Source: Agapanthus africanus
Taxonomy: Eukaryota > Streptophyta > Magnoliopsida > Asparagales > Amaryllidaceae
Length of the DNA: 64,000 bases
Reading direction: 5' to 3'
NCBI GenBank assembly: GCA_030015575.1
Contig: CM057349.1
Span: forward strand, 262,317,077-262,381,076
Below the pieces are notes generated by a model. The model saw only the letters and a list, made by a program, of their open reading frames with translations. It was not told the origin of the DNA and searched no databases. A program made the position numbers and the translations under genes. Below, in pieces: positions 46,699 to 57,303 of this stretch (its first letter is position 1; the number at the start of each line of letters is the position of its first letter).

Positions 46699-47149
46699 GG
46701 TCATAGGATGCTAGGGGTAAAATATTATTGGGAATTGCAAGAGTTGAAATTTGCAATGAGATTGCATACCTTCTATGAGATAGTTGGATCCCGATACCCG
46801 CTGCGAGTAAGAGTTACTCCTGGGAAAGTTTTACACATTACAATTAGCCGATCAAGTAGGTGTCTAGAAAGGTGTTAACGGGGTTACGCCCCTGGGAAAA
46901 CGAGGTTTACTTTAATTAGGTCCGTGCGAAAGCATGGGGAACCTCCCTCAAAGTACCGACACTGACCTGGCTGAAAGATTGGTGAACTTGTAGGGTGTAA
47001 TTAATCCCGGCTAGTCTTTCATTTTAGGGTTTGAAGGAAGATTTGACTAAAACAGTGGGAGACATCCTGATTAGATAAATTGATAACCAATCTAATCTTG
47101 TAAAAGTGCACGCTAAGTGTTTTCTTCTCTCTCTCTCCTGGTTACGACT

Positions 47150-50037
47150 ATGTCACGCCTTAATCAAGATAATAATACAGATGTATTGACAGAACCCGCT
47201 TGTTATACTGAGCTTGGGAACGTTGGTCCCGCTCCAACTTATAATTGTTATAAGACAGAGCAGGAAATAGGGGATTACCAGAATTCCGGTGCCACCCAAA
47301 CGAAGAAAGTGCATGCTGATGCATCTTCTTCGGGTGTGTTCATTACCGAGAACTGTTTCTCAGTATCCTTTACGTCCTGGGTATGAGATACCGGATCAGG
47401 ATCCTGCAAATGTAATTTGTTACATGGGCTACAGATAGGTAGAGAACTGAGAACGGGTGATAAGTTCCAAGAGTTGGAAATGATGCAAGTGTTGCAGCCA
47501 AGCCTGTTGGCAGTTATCACCCTGTATTACTAGAAAACATTGATTTTGAACGAATGTTATTAGATACCGAACCTGATATACAATATCATATCAGTCTCTT
47601 TATTAGTAAAGAAAGGATATAATTTTGTATTGTTGGATAATGTTTGAACATTTTCTATATCAAGTGTTGATCGGTTCAGGCACGTTATCTAAAAGCATAG
47701 ACGTTCTAAATCAAACTACAGTTCTTAACGTACAGAACACACATAAGAGGAACAGTTTAGAAATGAATGAATCCTTCTTGAGGCATTGTAGACTAGGTCA
47801 TATCAATGCGACCCGACTAGCTGAAGTTATATAAAGATGCATATTTAAATTAGTTTGGATATACATCTTGTAAAACTTGCCAGTCATGTCACAAAGATAA
47901 GATGGCCACAACTCTGTTTATTGGAAATAGAGAAAGAGTTAGTAAACTCATGGGATTGATACATGCTGATGTATGAAAGTCCCCTGTCTACATATGCCAG
48001 GATCGGTTCTCTGTACTTCATTACATTCACTGATTATCTCTCAAGATCCGGACATATGTTCCTGTTGAAACACAAGTCCAAAACTTTTGAGATAATCACA
48101 GAATATAAGTTAGAAGTAGAGAACCAAAAACGGGTATATTATTATTTCCTTTGATGAGATCAAGGAGGAGTATACTTGAGCACCGAATTCCTGGACTATT
48201 CTAAAGGAGAATGAGATTCTCTCTCGGCATTACTCCTTCGTATACACCACAGAACGTCAGTGTATCGGGGCGGAGCAATCATACCCTATTTGATATGGTG
48301 CACTCTATGATGAGTACTACTGAGTTTCCTATTTCCTTTTGGGAGTTATGCACTTGAGAAGCTGCATACCTATTGAATAGGGTTCCAATCAAATCAGTTG
48401 CCTACCACTTCATATATGATATAGAATGGGAAGAGCCCATATCTTAAGTATGTTAAGATTTGGGGTTGTCCAACCTATATCTAAAAGCATAATCCGGACA
48501 AGCTCGAGACAAAGGTAGTTCTGTAAAAGTTTGTTGGATATCCCAAGCATTCGCAAGGGAATATCTTCTATCTAACCGAGGAACGAAAGATGTTTTGTTT
48601 CTTAGCATGCCACCTTTGTGAAAAGGAATTTCTTATAAAGAAATTATTGGTCATGAGGTAGAACTGGAAAGAGTTCCAGCCATACAAACTGCAGCTGATG
48701 ATTTGGTAGAACCAAAAGATTCAATAGTTTCCAACGAACCTCAGCCTCTCCGCCGATCTAGTAGGGTTCCCCACCCACCAGAGAGATACTTCGGTTTTCT
48801 CTATGACAGTGGGAGCGAGGATTGCATCATGAGATGATGACCCAACTTATTTCGAGCTGGCCATCAGGAGTGGGACTCTGTAAGAATGGCTGGATGCTTA
48901 GGGATCTGAGATGGAACCCTTATACACTAATAAAGTATGGACTTTAGTTGCTTTATCTGAATGGTTAAATCCCCATCAGGAGCAAGTATATCTTGAGAAG
49001 ATTACTTGGTGTACATGGAAAAGTTAAGACTTTCAAAGCTATGCTTAAGTCCATCCAGATCCTACTTGCCACGGCTACATACCATGACTACGATATCTTG
49101 CGGTTGGGTGTCACGACTGCTTTTCTAAATGTTGATTTGGAAGAGAGCGTCTGTAAGTACACAGCCAGAGGGCTTCGTAGACAGTGGGAGCAGCGGAAAT
49201 GTATGCAAGATGTTTTATGTGATAAAACAGGCATTGCGGAGGTGGAACGTCTGTTTTGATGTGATAGTCAAAGAGTTTGACTTCATCAAAATGGTAGATG
49301 AACCTTGTATATACAAAAAGGAAGTAGGGAGTATGGTGGTGATCCTCGTAGAGTACGTGGATGACATACTCTTGATAGGGAAGGAGTTTCCTATGCTACG
49401 CTCGGTCTATCTCCACTTATCACAATGATTCTCCATATAGGATCAAAGTAATACCTCCTAAATCCTGGGTTTTGGATCTATGAGATAGATCTAATTGGAT
49501 GTTAGGATACTCACTAGTTGTAGTGAGATGGTATCAATCGATCCTGGGGAGAATCACTGGAAAGGTTCCAGGGTGATAAGGACGACTGAATGTCAGTCGC
49601 AGGCATTGTCTTTACCCTCAGTGGAGGGACGGTATGTTAGAAGAGTTCCAAGCTAGATACCGTAACTTACTAGACGATTAAAGGCAAGATACATCGTTAC
49701 TAAGGATGCTACCAAAGAGGTAGTCTGGATATATATATAAGTTCATGAGATGAACTTCGTTCCTGCCATTGTGTGACAATGGAGTTGTGGCTAATGCCAT
49801 GGAACCCCCGACCCATAAGAAATCCAGATATAATTCTTAGGCAGTAACACCCGATCATGGAGATGGTTGATCTCCAGGGAGATCGAGGTTAGGAGAGTAG
49901 ACATATAGGACAACAGTGCGGATCCACCCACAAAGGCCTATTTCCCAGTAGTGACTTTTATGAGATAGTTGAGTATGAGATACTTCAACCACAGCTGATT
50001 GTTGGGTATGAGATACTACAACAGATGGCCCTAGTGC
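47150..50037 (+). pseudogene. Reduced gag-pol relic of outer
   Basis: Starts MSRLNQDNNTDVLTEPACYTELGN. It then has the same succession as inner: protease-like SFTSWV segment, GAG-pre-integrase (FLRHCRLGHINATRL), integrase pieces, linker (EPQPLRRSSRVPHPP), reverse-transcriptase pieces (LKSIQILLATATYHDYDI, VDDILLIGKE) and RNase H-like remnants. Broken many times. Confidence 0.8.
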
Positions 50038-50048
50038 AAGTGGGAGAT
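50038..50048 (+). other. Polypurine tract of outer
   Basis: AAGTGGGAGAT directly before TGTTAGTGATATG. Confidence 0.85.
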
Positions 50049-52239
50049 TGTTAGTGATATGTATGCCCTAGAGGCCATTACTGTACAGGCGATGTATATT
50101 GTAGTGGATGCTTGGACATATATATGGAGGACTTTCTTGCTCGACATGATAGTATGCTATCTGGTTGCTCTTAACATGTACTCTGATAGTCTCTATGTTA
50201 CATGTTAATAAATCCCTTAGGATATGTACTCGACTACTGGGACTATGATGAGATCATACTAGTGGGGCCACGGTAGTCGACGAGTACATCCTATAACTGT
50301 TCCTAGTCGAGGGTATATCGTGACAGGGCATCGATACACCAGAGTAAACTAGCGTATATGCATCTTGGCCCATATGATGGGCGATGGATGATCTTATATC
50401 CATCGGTGTTTGACATCAAGGATGGTGTACGGGTGCTCAGTAGAGACTGGGTACACTGAACGGACTCGCCGAGAACTCCCAGATGGTATTATACCTTACG
50501 TCAGATGGCAGTTCTCTGGTGACACTGGTACAGGTTAGTCTGTAGACCCAAGATCGTCATAGAGTCTTGTGTGATTCCTACTGTGCTTTGATTTCCATCA
50601 TACCACGTCCAAGAGGGCGTGCAAAATGGTGGCTTTTGGGTACAGTCCCGAATCACATGGAGGCAATGAGCGATAGGAGTGGTTTCGTCTCTCCCGGTAA
50701 AGGGAGTTGATGTTGTGCTGTGTTCGATTGGCTATAACTGGAAGTCCCTGGCCAGGGTTGCTGAGATTTACTGGTAAGTGTTATCAGTAGTTTCTCGAAC
50801 TGTTATAGACCTCATATCGACACGACTTATTAAGCTACTGGGGTCTGACGTTTACTACCCCCTAGACGAGATATGCGACATATCAGACGAAGAGACCGGA
50901 CTGTACGGGAGTGTTACTAATTGGATTCGCAGGAGAATGTAAAGGCTTGCTTGTTGATCTTCTGATCGCTTAATACCTGGGTAGCTGTTACGTTTAGCTG
51001 ACCGCTTGCAGCTTGTGGGTGTTTTATATGATCATCGCCTACTGCCGGCGTATTGACGATTCTTTAGAGTCCTACACAGAGGTTTCCTGGCTCAGGCAAA
51101 ACGGAGTAGGAGCACATATGTGATATGTGCGGGACCGAGAATAATACGAGTATGTGATACTGTATTTTATTCTCGCGATATGAGATATCGGCCGGATATA
51201 TGTGATATAGCCGGGTCATCGGATCAAGTGTTGATTCGATGAATTGGTATATGTTATATTAGTCGGTTATATGTAATATAGCCGGGTTATCGGATCAAGT
51301 GTTGATTCGATAATTTAATGTATATTATATATGAGATATATTACATTGCATTAACTAATATAAGCTCGCTTTATTGATTCATTTTCTCACGGGATAATAC
51401 ATTGATATATATGCGATATATGTTAATTGTCTTATTTTCTTTTGTTACAAAATATATTGTATATGTGATATATAATATTGTAACATGTTAGGGTTATAAA
51501 TTTAACAATGGTTTAGGGTTTAAACTTGGTTAGGGTTTGGATTAGGGTTAGCTTTTGCATGAAGCTTCCATGAAGCTTCATGAAGCTTTGACTTTGTCTT
51601 TGGCTATATATTTTGTTAACCCAATCCAAACCATTAACTCTAGTTAATTCTCTACAAGGGTTAACTCCTTCATGCTTAACCCTTGGTTAGATTTGTAACC
51701 ACTACAATAATTCATTATTCATCAGAAAAGGATTATCTCTTCTTCTTGCTTCTTCTTCTTGGTTGAAAAGCATCACTAGCTTTTTCAAAAATTGTGTATA
51801 AAAGTGAGAATTTGAAAACAAAAGAGAGCAAAATTCCTACTTCATCATCCTCATCTATTCTAGCCACTTAGATTAGGGTGTTTGCTTTACTAATACTTGA
51901 TTAGCAAAGCAAGAGCTTGGGTTTGAGTTTCTTAAAGATAGATCATCTTTGTTATCGAAGATCGGAAGCAAGTTTGCATCATTCTCTTCGTGGAGCCTCT
52001 CTAGAGCCAGGATACTCGATGATCGCAGCGAAGGGACCTCAACACGGAGCTTATGAAGTGAAGGACCGGACTACAAAGGTTGTAATCCCAAACTCTTAGT
52101 GTTAAAGTGTTTAACATGCTTTGTTTCGCCTAATCTCTAGTTTAAAGATCTTGGTTAGGGTTGTTCGGCACGTCTAAATTTTAAATCGGGCATGGTTGAT
52201 GCTTTATAGACCTTTGTGAGAGTGCCTAGTAACCCTACA
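50049..52239 (+). repeat. 3' LTR of outer
   Basis: 2191 bp, uninterrupted, so it shows the pre-insertion sequence for the split 5' LTR. Contains two tandem GGATCAAGTGTTGATTCGA hairpins (about 51219-51239 and 51290-51310), TTAGGGTTT words (51485-51550), a GAA/TTC array (51561-51588) and a TATATA word about 20 bp after it (51604-51611). Followed by TTGCA. Confidence 0.95.
51561..51611 (+). promoter_or_regulatory. Heat-shock-element-like array and TATA word in the outer 3' LTR
   Basis: The GAA/TTC array at 51561-51588 is followed by GGCTATATATTTTG. The order and distance suit a core promoter, but the transcription start is unknown, and the matching word in the 5' LTR is less TATA-like. Confidence 0.45.
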
Positions 52240-52242
52240 TTG

Positions 52243-52324
52243 CATCCGCGCTAGTCCCGCCCCGCTAAGCCGTTAGTTAAGTAACCTAACGGTACATAAC
52301 GGGACATTGTAGCGAATGCGGATG
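52243..52324 (+). other. Structured CCGTTAG box of E3
   Basis: Nested pairs: CATCCG/CGGATG (52243-52248, 52319-52324), CGCTA/TAGCG (52249-52253, 52310-52314), GTCCCG/CGGGAC (52254-52259, 52300-52305) and CCGTTAG/CTAACGG (52270-52276, 52286-52292). It begins exactly where outer is inserted. Confidence 0.65.
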
Positions 52325-53268
52325 GCATGAGCATACGTTCTATTTTTTTTTTTCTGTAATGGCTTAAGGACTTAAATGATGGGATTACATTAATGAGATT
52401 AATGTAAACAAAAAGGAACCTAAAAAGATATTGTAGAATCAGATTTGAAACCTACTCAACTTTTTATGAAAAAGCAAGTTTTCAAATTGCGGAGCTTAAG
52501 CCACTCATTTTAAAACTATTGGATTCTACAACGATATCAAGTTCAAAGCGTTAAAGGTTTTCTTAAAAACTATTCGCAGCCCTCCGTCATTTTAGGAAGT
52601 AGAGTACTTAGTATTCGTGTTGTGTATTTTGACTATAGTTAAGGCGCAATGTACGGTAACTAAGTGATGTCTTCCTACACCGCATATGATGCGATTAGTT
52701 AGGACATTCATAGGATTATGTTGACTATAGTTAAGGGTCATATGGGTGGGTCTAGTTAATCATGAAATGACGGGAAGAACTTGACTAGTACTTATGATAT
52801 GTTGACTATAGTTAAGGTCATGAGTGCTAGGGGTAAAAACCATATCGGGAGTTTCAAGAGTTGAAATTTGCAATGAGATTGCATACCTTCTATGTGATAA
52901 TAGGATCCCGAACCCACTATGAGCAAAAGTTGCTCCCGGGAGAGTTTTGTACTTTTCAATTAGCTAACTCATTAGGTGTCTAGAAATGTGTCAACGGGGC
53001 TACGCCTATGGGAAAATGAGGTTTATTTTAATTAGGTCCGTGCGAAAGCAAGGAGAACCTCCTTCAGAAGTATCGGCACTGGCCTGGCTGAACGGTTAGC
53101 GAAATTATAGAATGTAATTAATCCTGGCTAAATTTTCTTTTTAAGATTTGAAGGAAAATTTCATAATAGCGGTGGGAGATATCAATTAGATAAGATAAAT
53201 AACCAATCTGATCTTTGAAAGGGCTTTCGCTGAGTGTATTCTTTTCTCTCTCCTAATAGCAGATAACC
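52245..53268 (+). other. Leader of E3, second part
   Basis: Resumes after outer. Holds the CCGTTAG box, three TTGACTATAGTTAA hairpins (52629-52815), the GAGCAA/TTGCTC stem (52921-52935), a GCGGTGGGAG box (about 53170) and a pyrimidine tract ending AGCAG just before the gag ATG. Confidence 0.7.
52629..52815 (+). other. Triple TTGACTATAGTTAA hairpin cluster of E3
   Basis: TTGACTATAGTTAA at 52629-52642, 52721-52734 and 52802-52815, identical in all three, spaced 92 and 81 nt. The stem TTGACT/AGTTAA uses one G-T pair. Confidence 0.75.
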
Positions 53269-53527
53269 ATGACTGGACTTAAGCTACTAGAAGTGAAAAA
53301 TAAGCTTACCGGACCGAACTATAAAGACTGGTTCAGGAACATTAACATTGGTCTTACATATGATAAAGTATCATATGTCCTCACTGCATCAGCCTGCCCA
53401 CCCCAGGCTCTGAATTTTCTGTAGCGGATAGGGAGATCCGCAAAACGTGGGATATTGAATGTGCTACTGCCAAATGCCTCGGGCTTGCATCGATGGACAA
53501 TACACATCAAAAGCAGCACAAAGAGAT
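53269..53527 (+). pseudogene. gag start of E3, interrupted by another element
   Basis: MTGLKLLEVKNKLTGPNYKD and following residues match the start of M2 gag closely. A gypsy-like repeat is inserted at 53528. The five bases before it (GAGAT, 53523-53527) are the candidate target duplication. Broken. Confidence 0.8.
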
Positions 53528-55858
53528 TGTAACGTTTTAGAAATCGTTTTGCGAATTTTCCGTTTTTAGGTAAAATAAATTGTATTTTCCGTAAAAACCT
53601 AGAAGCGATCTTTTTGCAGTATAGAATTCACTGCACCTAGTTTAGCTAGAATATTGCAAGTTTGCAGGTTTTTGTAAGCCACTGGTAATTTTTGTGCATT
53701 TTAGTATTTTTCCCTAATTAAAATATTATTTTAATGCTTTATTTGTACACTTTATTAGTGGTAATTATCTTTTGGTTTGGGTTAATTACTACTAATGTGG
53801 ATCTATGCTAAGTTAATCACTAGATTATGTTTTTAACCTTCTCACCTAAATATCTAGATATTTGTGGTTTAAAAAGGAATTTTTAAAGAAAAGAAATTAA
53901 GAAGACATAAAGCATTTTTGTTTATTATGCAATTATTGCTTTTTTATTCTAGAATTTTCTACAAAATTCCACAAAACACTAGCTCTTCTTCCTTGGCCGG
54001 CCACTTCTTTGCTTGCTGCCCTCTCTCCTCATTTGCCTCATTTCTTCATTTCAAAGCTTCACAAATTCATCAAAAATCCTAAATAATTCATACAAACTCA
54101 AATACCAATCATATCCCTTCATTCTTCTTCATAAAATTTGCTTAGATCTTCAAGAAAGTCTTGATTTTGGAAGCTAAAATTTGCAGTTGTATTTGCAAGT
54201 TTCAAAATCTAATTTGAGGTATAAATCCTAATCCTAAACTCTTTTTGTTGTTTCAATACATTAAGCTAGCATATAAGATGTTTAATTAAAGCTTTTATTT
54301 AGATATTTAGAATTTCTAGTAAGAGTTTTGTTAATCAAGATAGGGTTTTGTTAGTTGTTATGGTTATGTGTGAATGTTTAGACAAAGAAAACTTAACCTA
54401 GTAGCAAGACTGTTATTTGATATTTTCCTAATTTTCTAATTAGCCTAATTAGCAAACTATACTTTTTCTAATCCTAATTAGGTAAGATTAAAATTCTAGT
54501 AAAGGTATGAATGGTTTAATCTTGCTATATTGTGATATTTGTAAATTCTAGTTTTGGTAAAAACTTGTAGTTTTGGTGATATAAGTTGCTTATTAGATTT
54601 TAGGATAATTTAGGCGTGAGTTTCTTTGGACGTTGCTACGTTATTTATATTGATTCCAAGCTATATCTTGTGTTGTGAATGCGTGACAGTACGATCAGGG
54701 TCTAGGCTTGGTAGTTGTGTCACTTTGCGTTCCTAATTAGGGTCGTGCCGATGTCGTTCGTGTCTTTGTGTAGCTTTTGCTCTTGAGTTAGGTTCGTAGT
54801 GTCGCTATGCGCGTTAGCCACTGGACGGACACTTGAGAGTGTGTTTGGAGTTGGTGCGTCGGTCAAACGTAGTTTGTACGTGTTATTGATCGATTGCTAA
54901 TATACACTTGTTATATTGTTATATGCTTTCAGGATCGCAGGCGGGGACTTCGGGCACTGCGAAGAAGGAAAAGCGAGTTGTTGGCTTTACTTAGCCAGGA
55001 TTGTTTGTGAGTAGATTTAACATCTATAGGGGAATCGCCTGCATGGCGTTATGTGTATGGGCTAGATTAATGATATGACTATTAGTTAGAAGTATATGGA
55101 CATTGTTTGTGCTTGTGTACCTTTATTGCATATCTGATTACCTATTGTGTATGGACTTAGTATTAATGAGACACAACACCATTATTGACGGTTTATGTTT
55201 CATGAGCACTAATTGTATGCTACACACACAGTCGATAATTGCTATAACACGCACAACACCTATACATATGTGATATTGTATTGTTTAGGGACATTGAGAC
55301 ATGATCCTTATTTCCTTTTGTGTATATGACATATAGCATACCTGTATACCTACATGCTTACACATATGCCCTGACATGCTTACATGCTAGTTACCCATAT
55401 ACCTATATGGTATTGTACCATTAGTGATAGGTTTATACACGTATGAGACATAGCTACATGTACATCTCGCATACATACTTACACTTAAACCTGGAGGGTA
55501 TTACATCATTACTGATAGGTAGATACATATACCTTGCTATACCTACATGTTTACACATATATCTGGCTATAGCTACATGTTCACCTTTATTTTGATGTTA
55601 TATGGACTTGGAGAAATTAGGAACCACATGATATATATTCTAACTTGTTGCAGTTAAATAGCGACTTTTCCTTTATATGCTCACATTACAGTTTTATGTT
55701 AGCTATATTATATTCATGGATTTTTGCATTGAGATATGCATTTTTCATGATGTTTTCTGGATTTGACGACCGTGGTAGTTTCATGAAATTATGCATTATT
55801 TAAAAAACCCGGTTTCTCTTGATTTGATATTTCAGCATCCACCATGAGATTTATCGGT

Positions 55859-55861
<3 letters not shown>

Positions 55862-55889
<28 letters not shown>

Positions 55890-55890
55890 C
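55862..55890. repeat. (AT)n microsatellite
   Basis: About fourteen AT units within the gypsy-like repeat, followed by a GC-rich stretch. Confidence 0.9.
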
Positions 55891-56250
55891 CCCATGCGAG
55901 GAACGGAGGGGGCCGTGTGCTGGTACATGGTGGGGCCGGGAGGTACCCCGGGGCAAGAATTTCGTGGAGGAGACGATGAGTTAGTAGGGGAACCATACCT
56001 ACCGGTGACAGTATAATGGCTCGGCGGTTATTGTGGGGATACCAACAGGAGTCATGTACATATGGATACGTCGAATTTCGAGTGTCAGAGCAAGGAACTC
56101 GAGTTTTCGGGATAGCGTATGATACGTACCTATCAGGAGGGCCAGTCGTGGTGACAGCGCCTGATAGATCAGTATTTATGTGTCGATGTTAGACACTTGT
56201 TTTCATTATATTTTACTCCTAAGTATATATAACAGTGGAATGGGATGTTG

Positions 56251-56251
<1 letters not shown>

Positions 56252-56282
<31 letters not shown>
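56252..56282. repeat. (AT)n microsatellite
   Basis: About fifteen AT units flanked on both sides by copies of AGTGGAATGGGA (about 56234 and 56284). Confidence 0.9.
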
Positions 56283-56285
<3 letters not shown>

Positions 56286-56364
56286 TGGAATGGGACGCTA
56301 ATATATATGTATACAAATCTAATTTATATATATCATCATATTGATCTTGCAATTATACTCACTC

Positions 56365-56450
56365 AGGATATATGAGATTCACTTGATATTGGATACAGGA
56401 TATATGAGATTACTTGATATTGAACACTCAGGATATATGAGATTTACAGG
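56365..56450. repeat. Short tandem repeat, GGATATATGAGAT units
   Basis: Three copies of GGATATATGAGATT with TACTTGATATTG between them, inside the gypsy-like repeat. Confidence 0.75.
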
Positions 56451-56591
56451 ATACGAGGGCCAATTTGGTGGTTGATTTGTGGAAATTTGGGATTTAGATT
56501 GTCTTGATGGACTTTGGTCCTGCCACGAGGTCAGGATTCCGTGGGAATGACATGTTTTATCCCATACTCCGCATTTATTGTATTTGCATTG

Positions 56592-56800
56592 CTTCATTTA
56601 TTGGTAGTACCTGATAGAGTACATTTCATGACTGTTGCATTTACATACTGCTATTTTAGATGCATTTATTGTTCATGTATTAGTAGTAACTGATAGAGTA
56701 CCTTACATGACTGTTGCATACATATTGCCCTTTATTGCTTCATGTATTAGTAGGACCTGATAGAGTACCTTTCATACTATTGCACATATATTGGCATTTC
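56592..56800. repeat. Three-copy tandem repeat of about 66-80 bp
   Basis: Copies start near 56592, 56672 and 56738. Each contains TTCATKTATT, a TAGTA-type word and CTGATAGAGTAC, then TTRCAT/TTTCAT and ACTGTTGCAT or ACTATTGCAC. Confidence 0.7.
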
Positions 56801-57303
56801 TTGTTATGAGCTTGCGTGCATTAGATTCGCGCTGTACGTGCATACTTGCGATTACCTGCATATGTTATTTACTATTCACGAGTTGGCAACTCAACCCCGA
56901 TGTTCCACAGGGTTTGCAGGTTGTTCCTCAGAGTAGTCGAGGCAGGGCTTCCACCTATCATATCATCTTTTACGGCGGATACCGCTTCGGCCGACTGCGT
57001 TCAGTTTTGCTATAGATGGGTTTTTCGGTTATCCAATGTTGCTTATTGTATATTCGTTGTATCCTGTACTCTCCATCTACCACTTTCATGTATGACTTAG
57101 ACACTTGATGTGAGGACGATATTATATATTATTTTGTGACTTGGAGGTCTTTTATGAAGTTTTGTTTATATCGTTTTTTATTTCTTCGCTACGGCATCGT
57201 ATATCTGTTGTGGTGGTTGTTTTCCGTCTTTGGGCGTGGATTTGCTCCCGGTTGTGGATTCTTTACTTATATTTATGTTGTACACATTTTTGGGGTTAGT
57301 TTT

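Larger units (their letters stand above)
44110..47149 (+). other. Leader of outer
   Basis: About 3 kb, non-coding. Hairpin at 44297-44343; doubled leader segment (CTCAAGTGTTGAG at 44424 and again at 44806) with a second hairpin ACTGCC/GGCAGT near 44687-44716; block with GCATCCGTTCGGGTGCTC near 45108; duplicated block at 46120-46222 and 46265-46366; three TTGGCTTTCGTCAA hairpins (46509-46698); GAGTAA/TTACTC stem (46805-46819). The CCGTTAG box is absent. Confidence 0.7.
31515..52239 (+). mobile_element. Ty1/copia element 'outer', non-autonomous type, inserted in E3
   Basis: 5' LTR 31515-32108 continuing at 42494-44095 (split by inner); internal region 44096-50048; 3' LTR 50049-52239. Without the nested element it is about 10.3 kb. 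Target duplication TTGCA flanks both ends exactly. The coding part is a strongly reduced relic with the same architecture as inner and E4. Both LTRs are complete apart from the insertion. Broken many times in the coding part. Confidence 0.93.
30231..53527 (+). mobile_element. Internal part of Ty1/copia element E3, interrupted by outer
   Basis: E3 starts with its LTR at 28177. Its internal part is 30231-31514 and 52245-53527, split by outer (31515-52239), which left the five-base duplication TTGCA on both sides (31510-31514 and 52240-52244). It carries the primer site, leader and gag start. A Ty3/gypsy-like repeat is inserted in its gag at 53528, and the rest is not visible in the window. Its gag is closer to M2 than to inner, outer or E4, so E3 may come from a fuller lineage. 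Broken by insertions. Confidence 0.85.
53528..57303 (+). mobile_element. Long repeat, probably an LTR of a Ty3/gypsy-type element, inserted in E3
   Basis: Begins TGTAACG exactly at the point where E3 gag is interrupted and is itself interrupted by E4 at 57304, so 3776 bp are visible. It has no similarity to the copia LTRs here and no long frame. The start TGTAACG, the AT-rich first kilobase, a GC-richer exon-like stretch after TTTCAG (54930-55000), and CCCGATGTTCCACAGGG followed by a TTTGGGCGT stretch near 57230 recall the very long LTRs of plant Ty3/gypsy (Tekay-like) elements. That assignment is from memory. No primer site or end is seen. Confidence 0.45.

Noticed and set aside
54900-55010. 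GC-richer stretch after TTTCAG as a host exon
   Set aside because: The frame is short, no matching exon or donor can be followed, and it lies inside a repeat with LTR-like start; kept only as a feature of that repeat.
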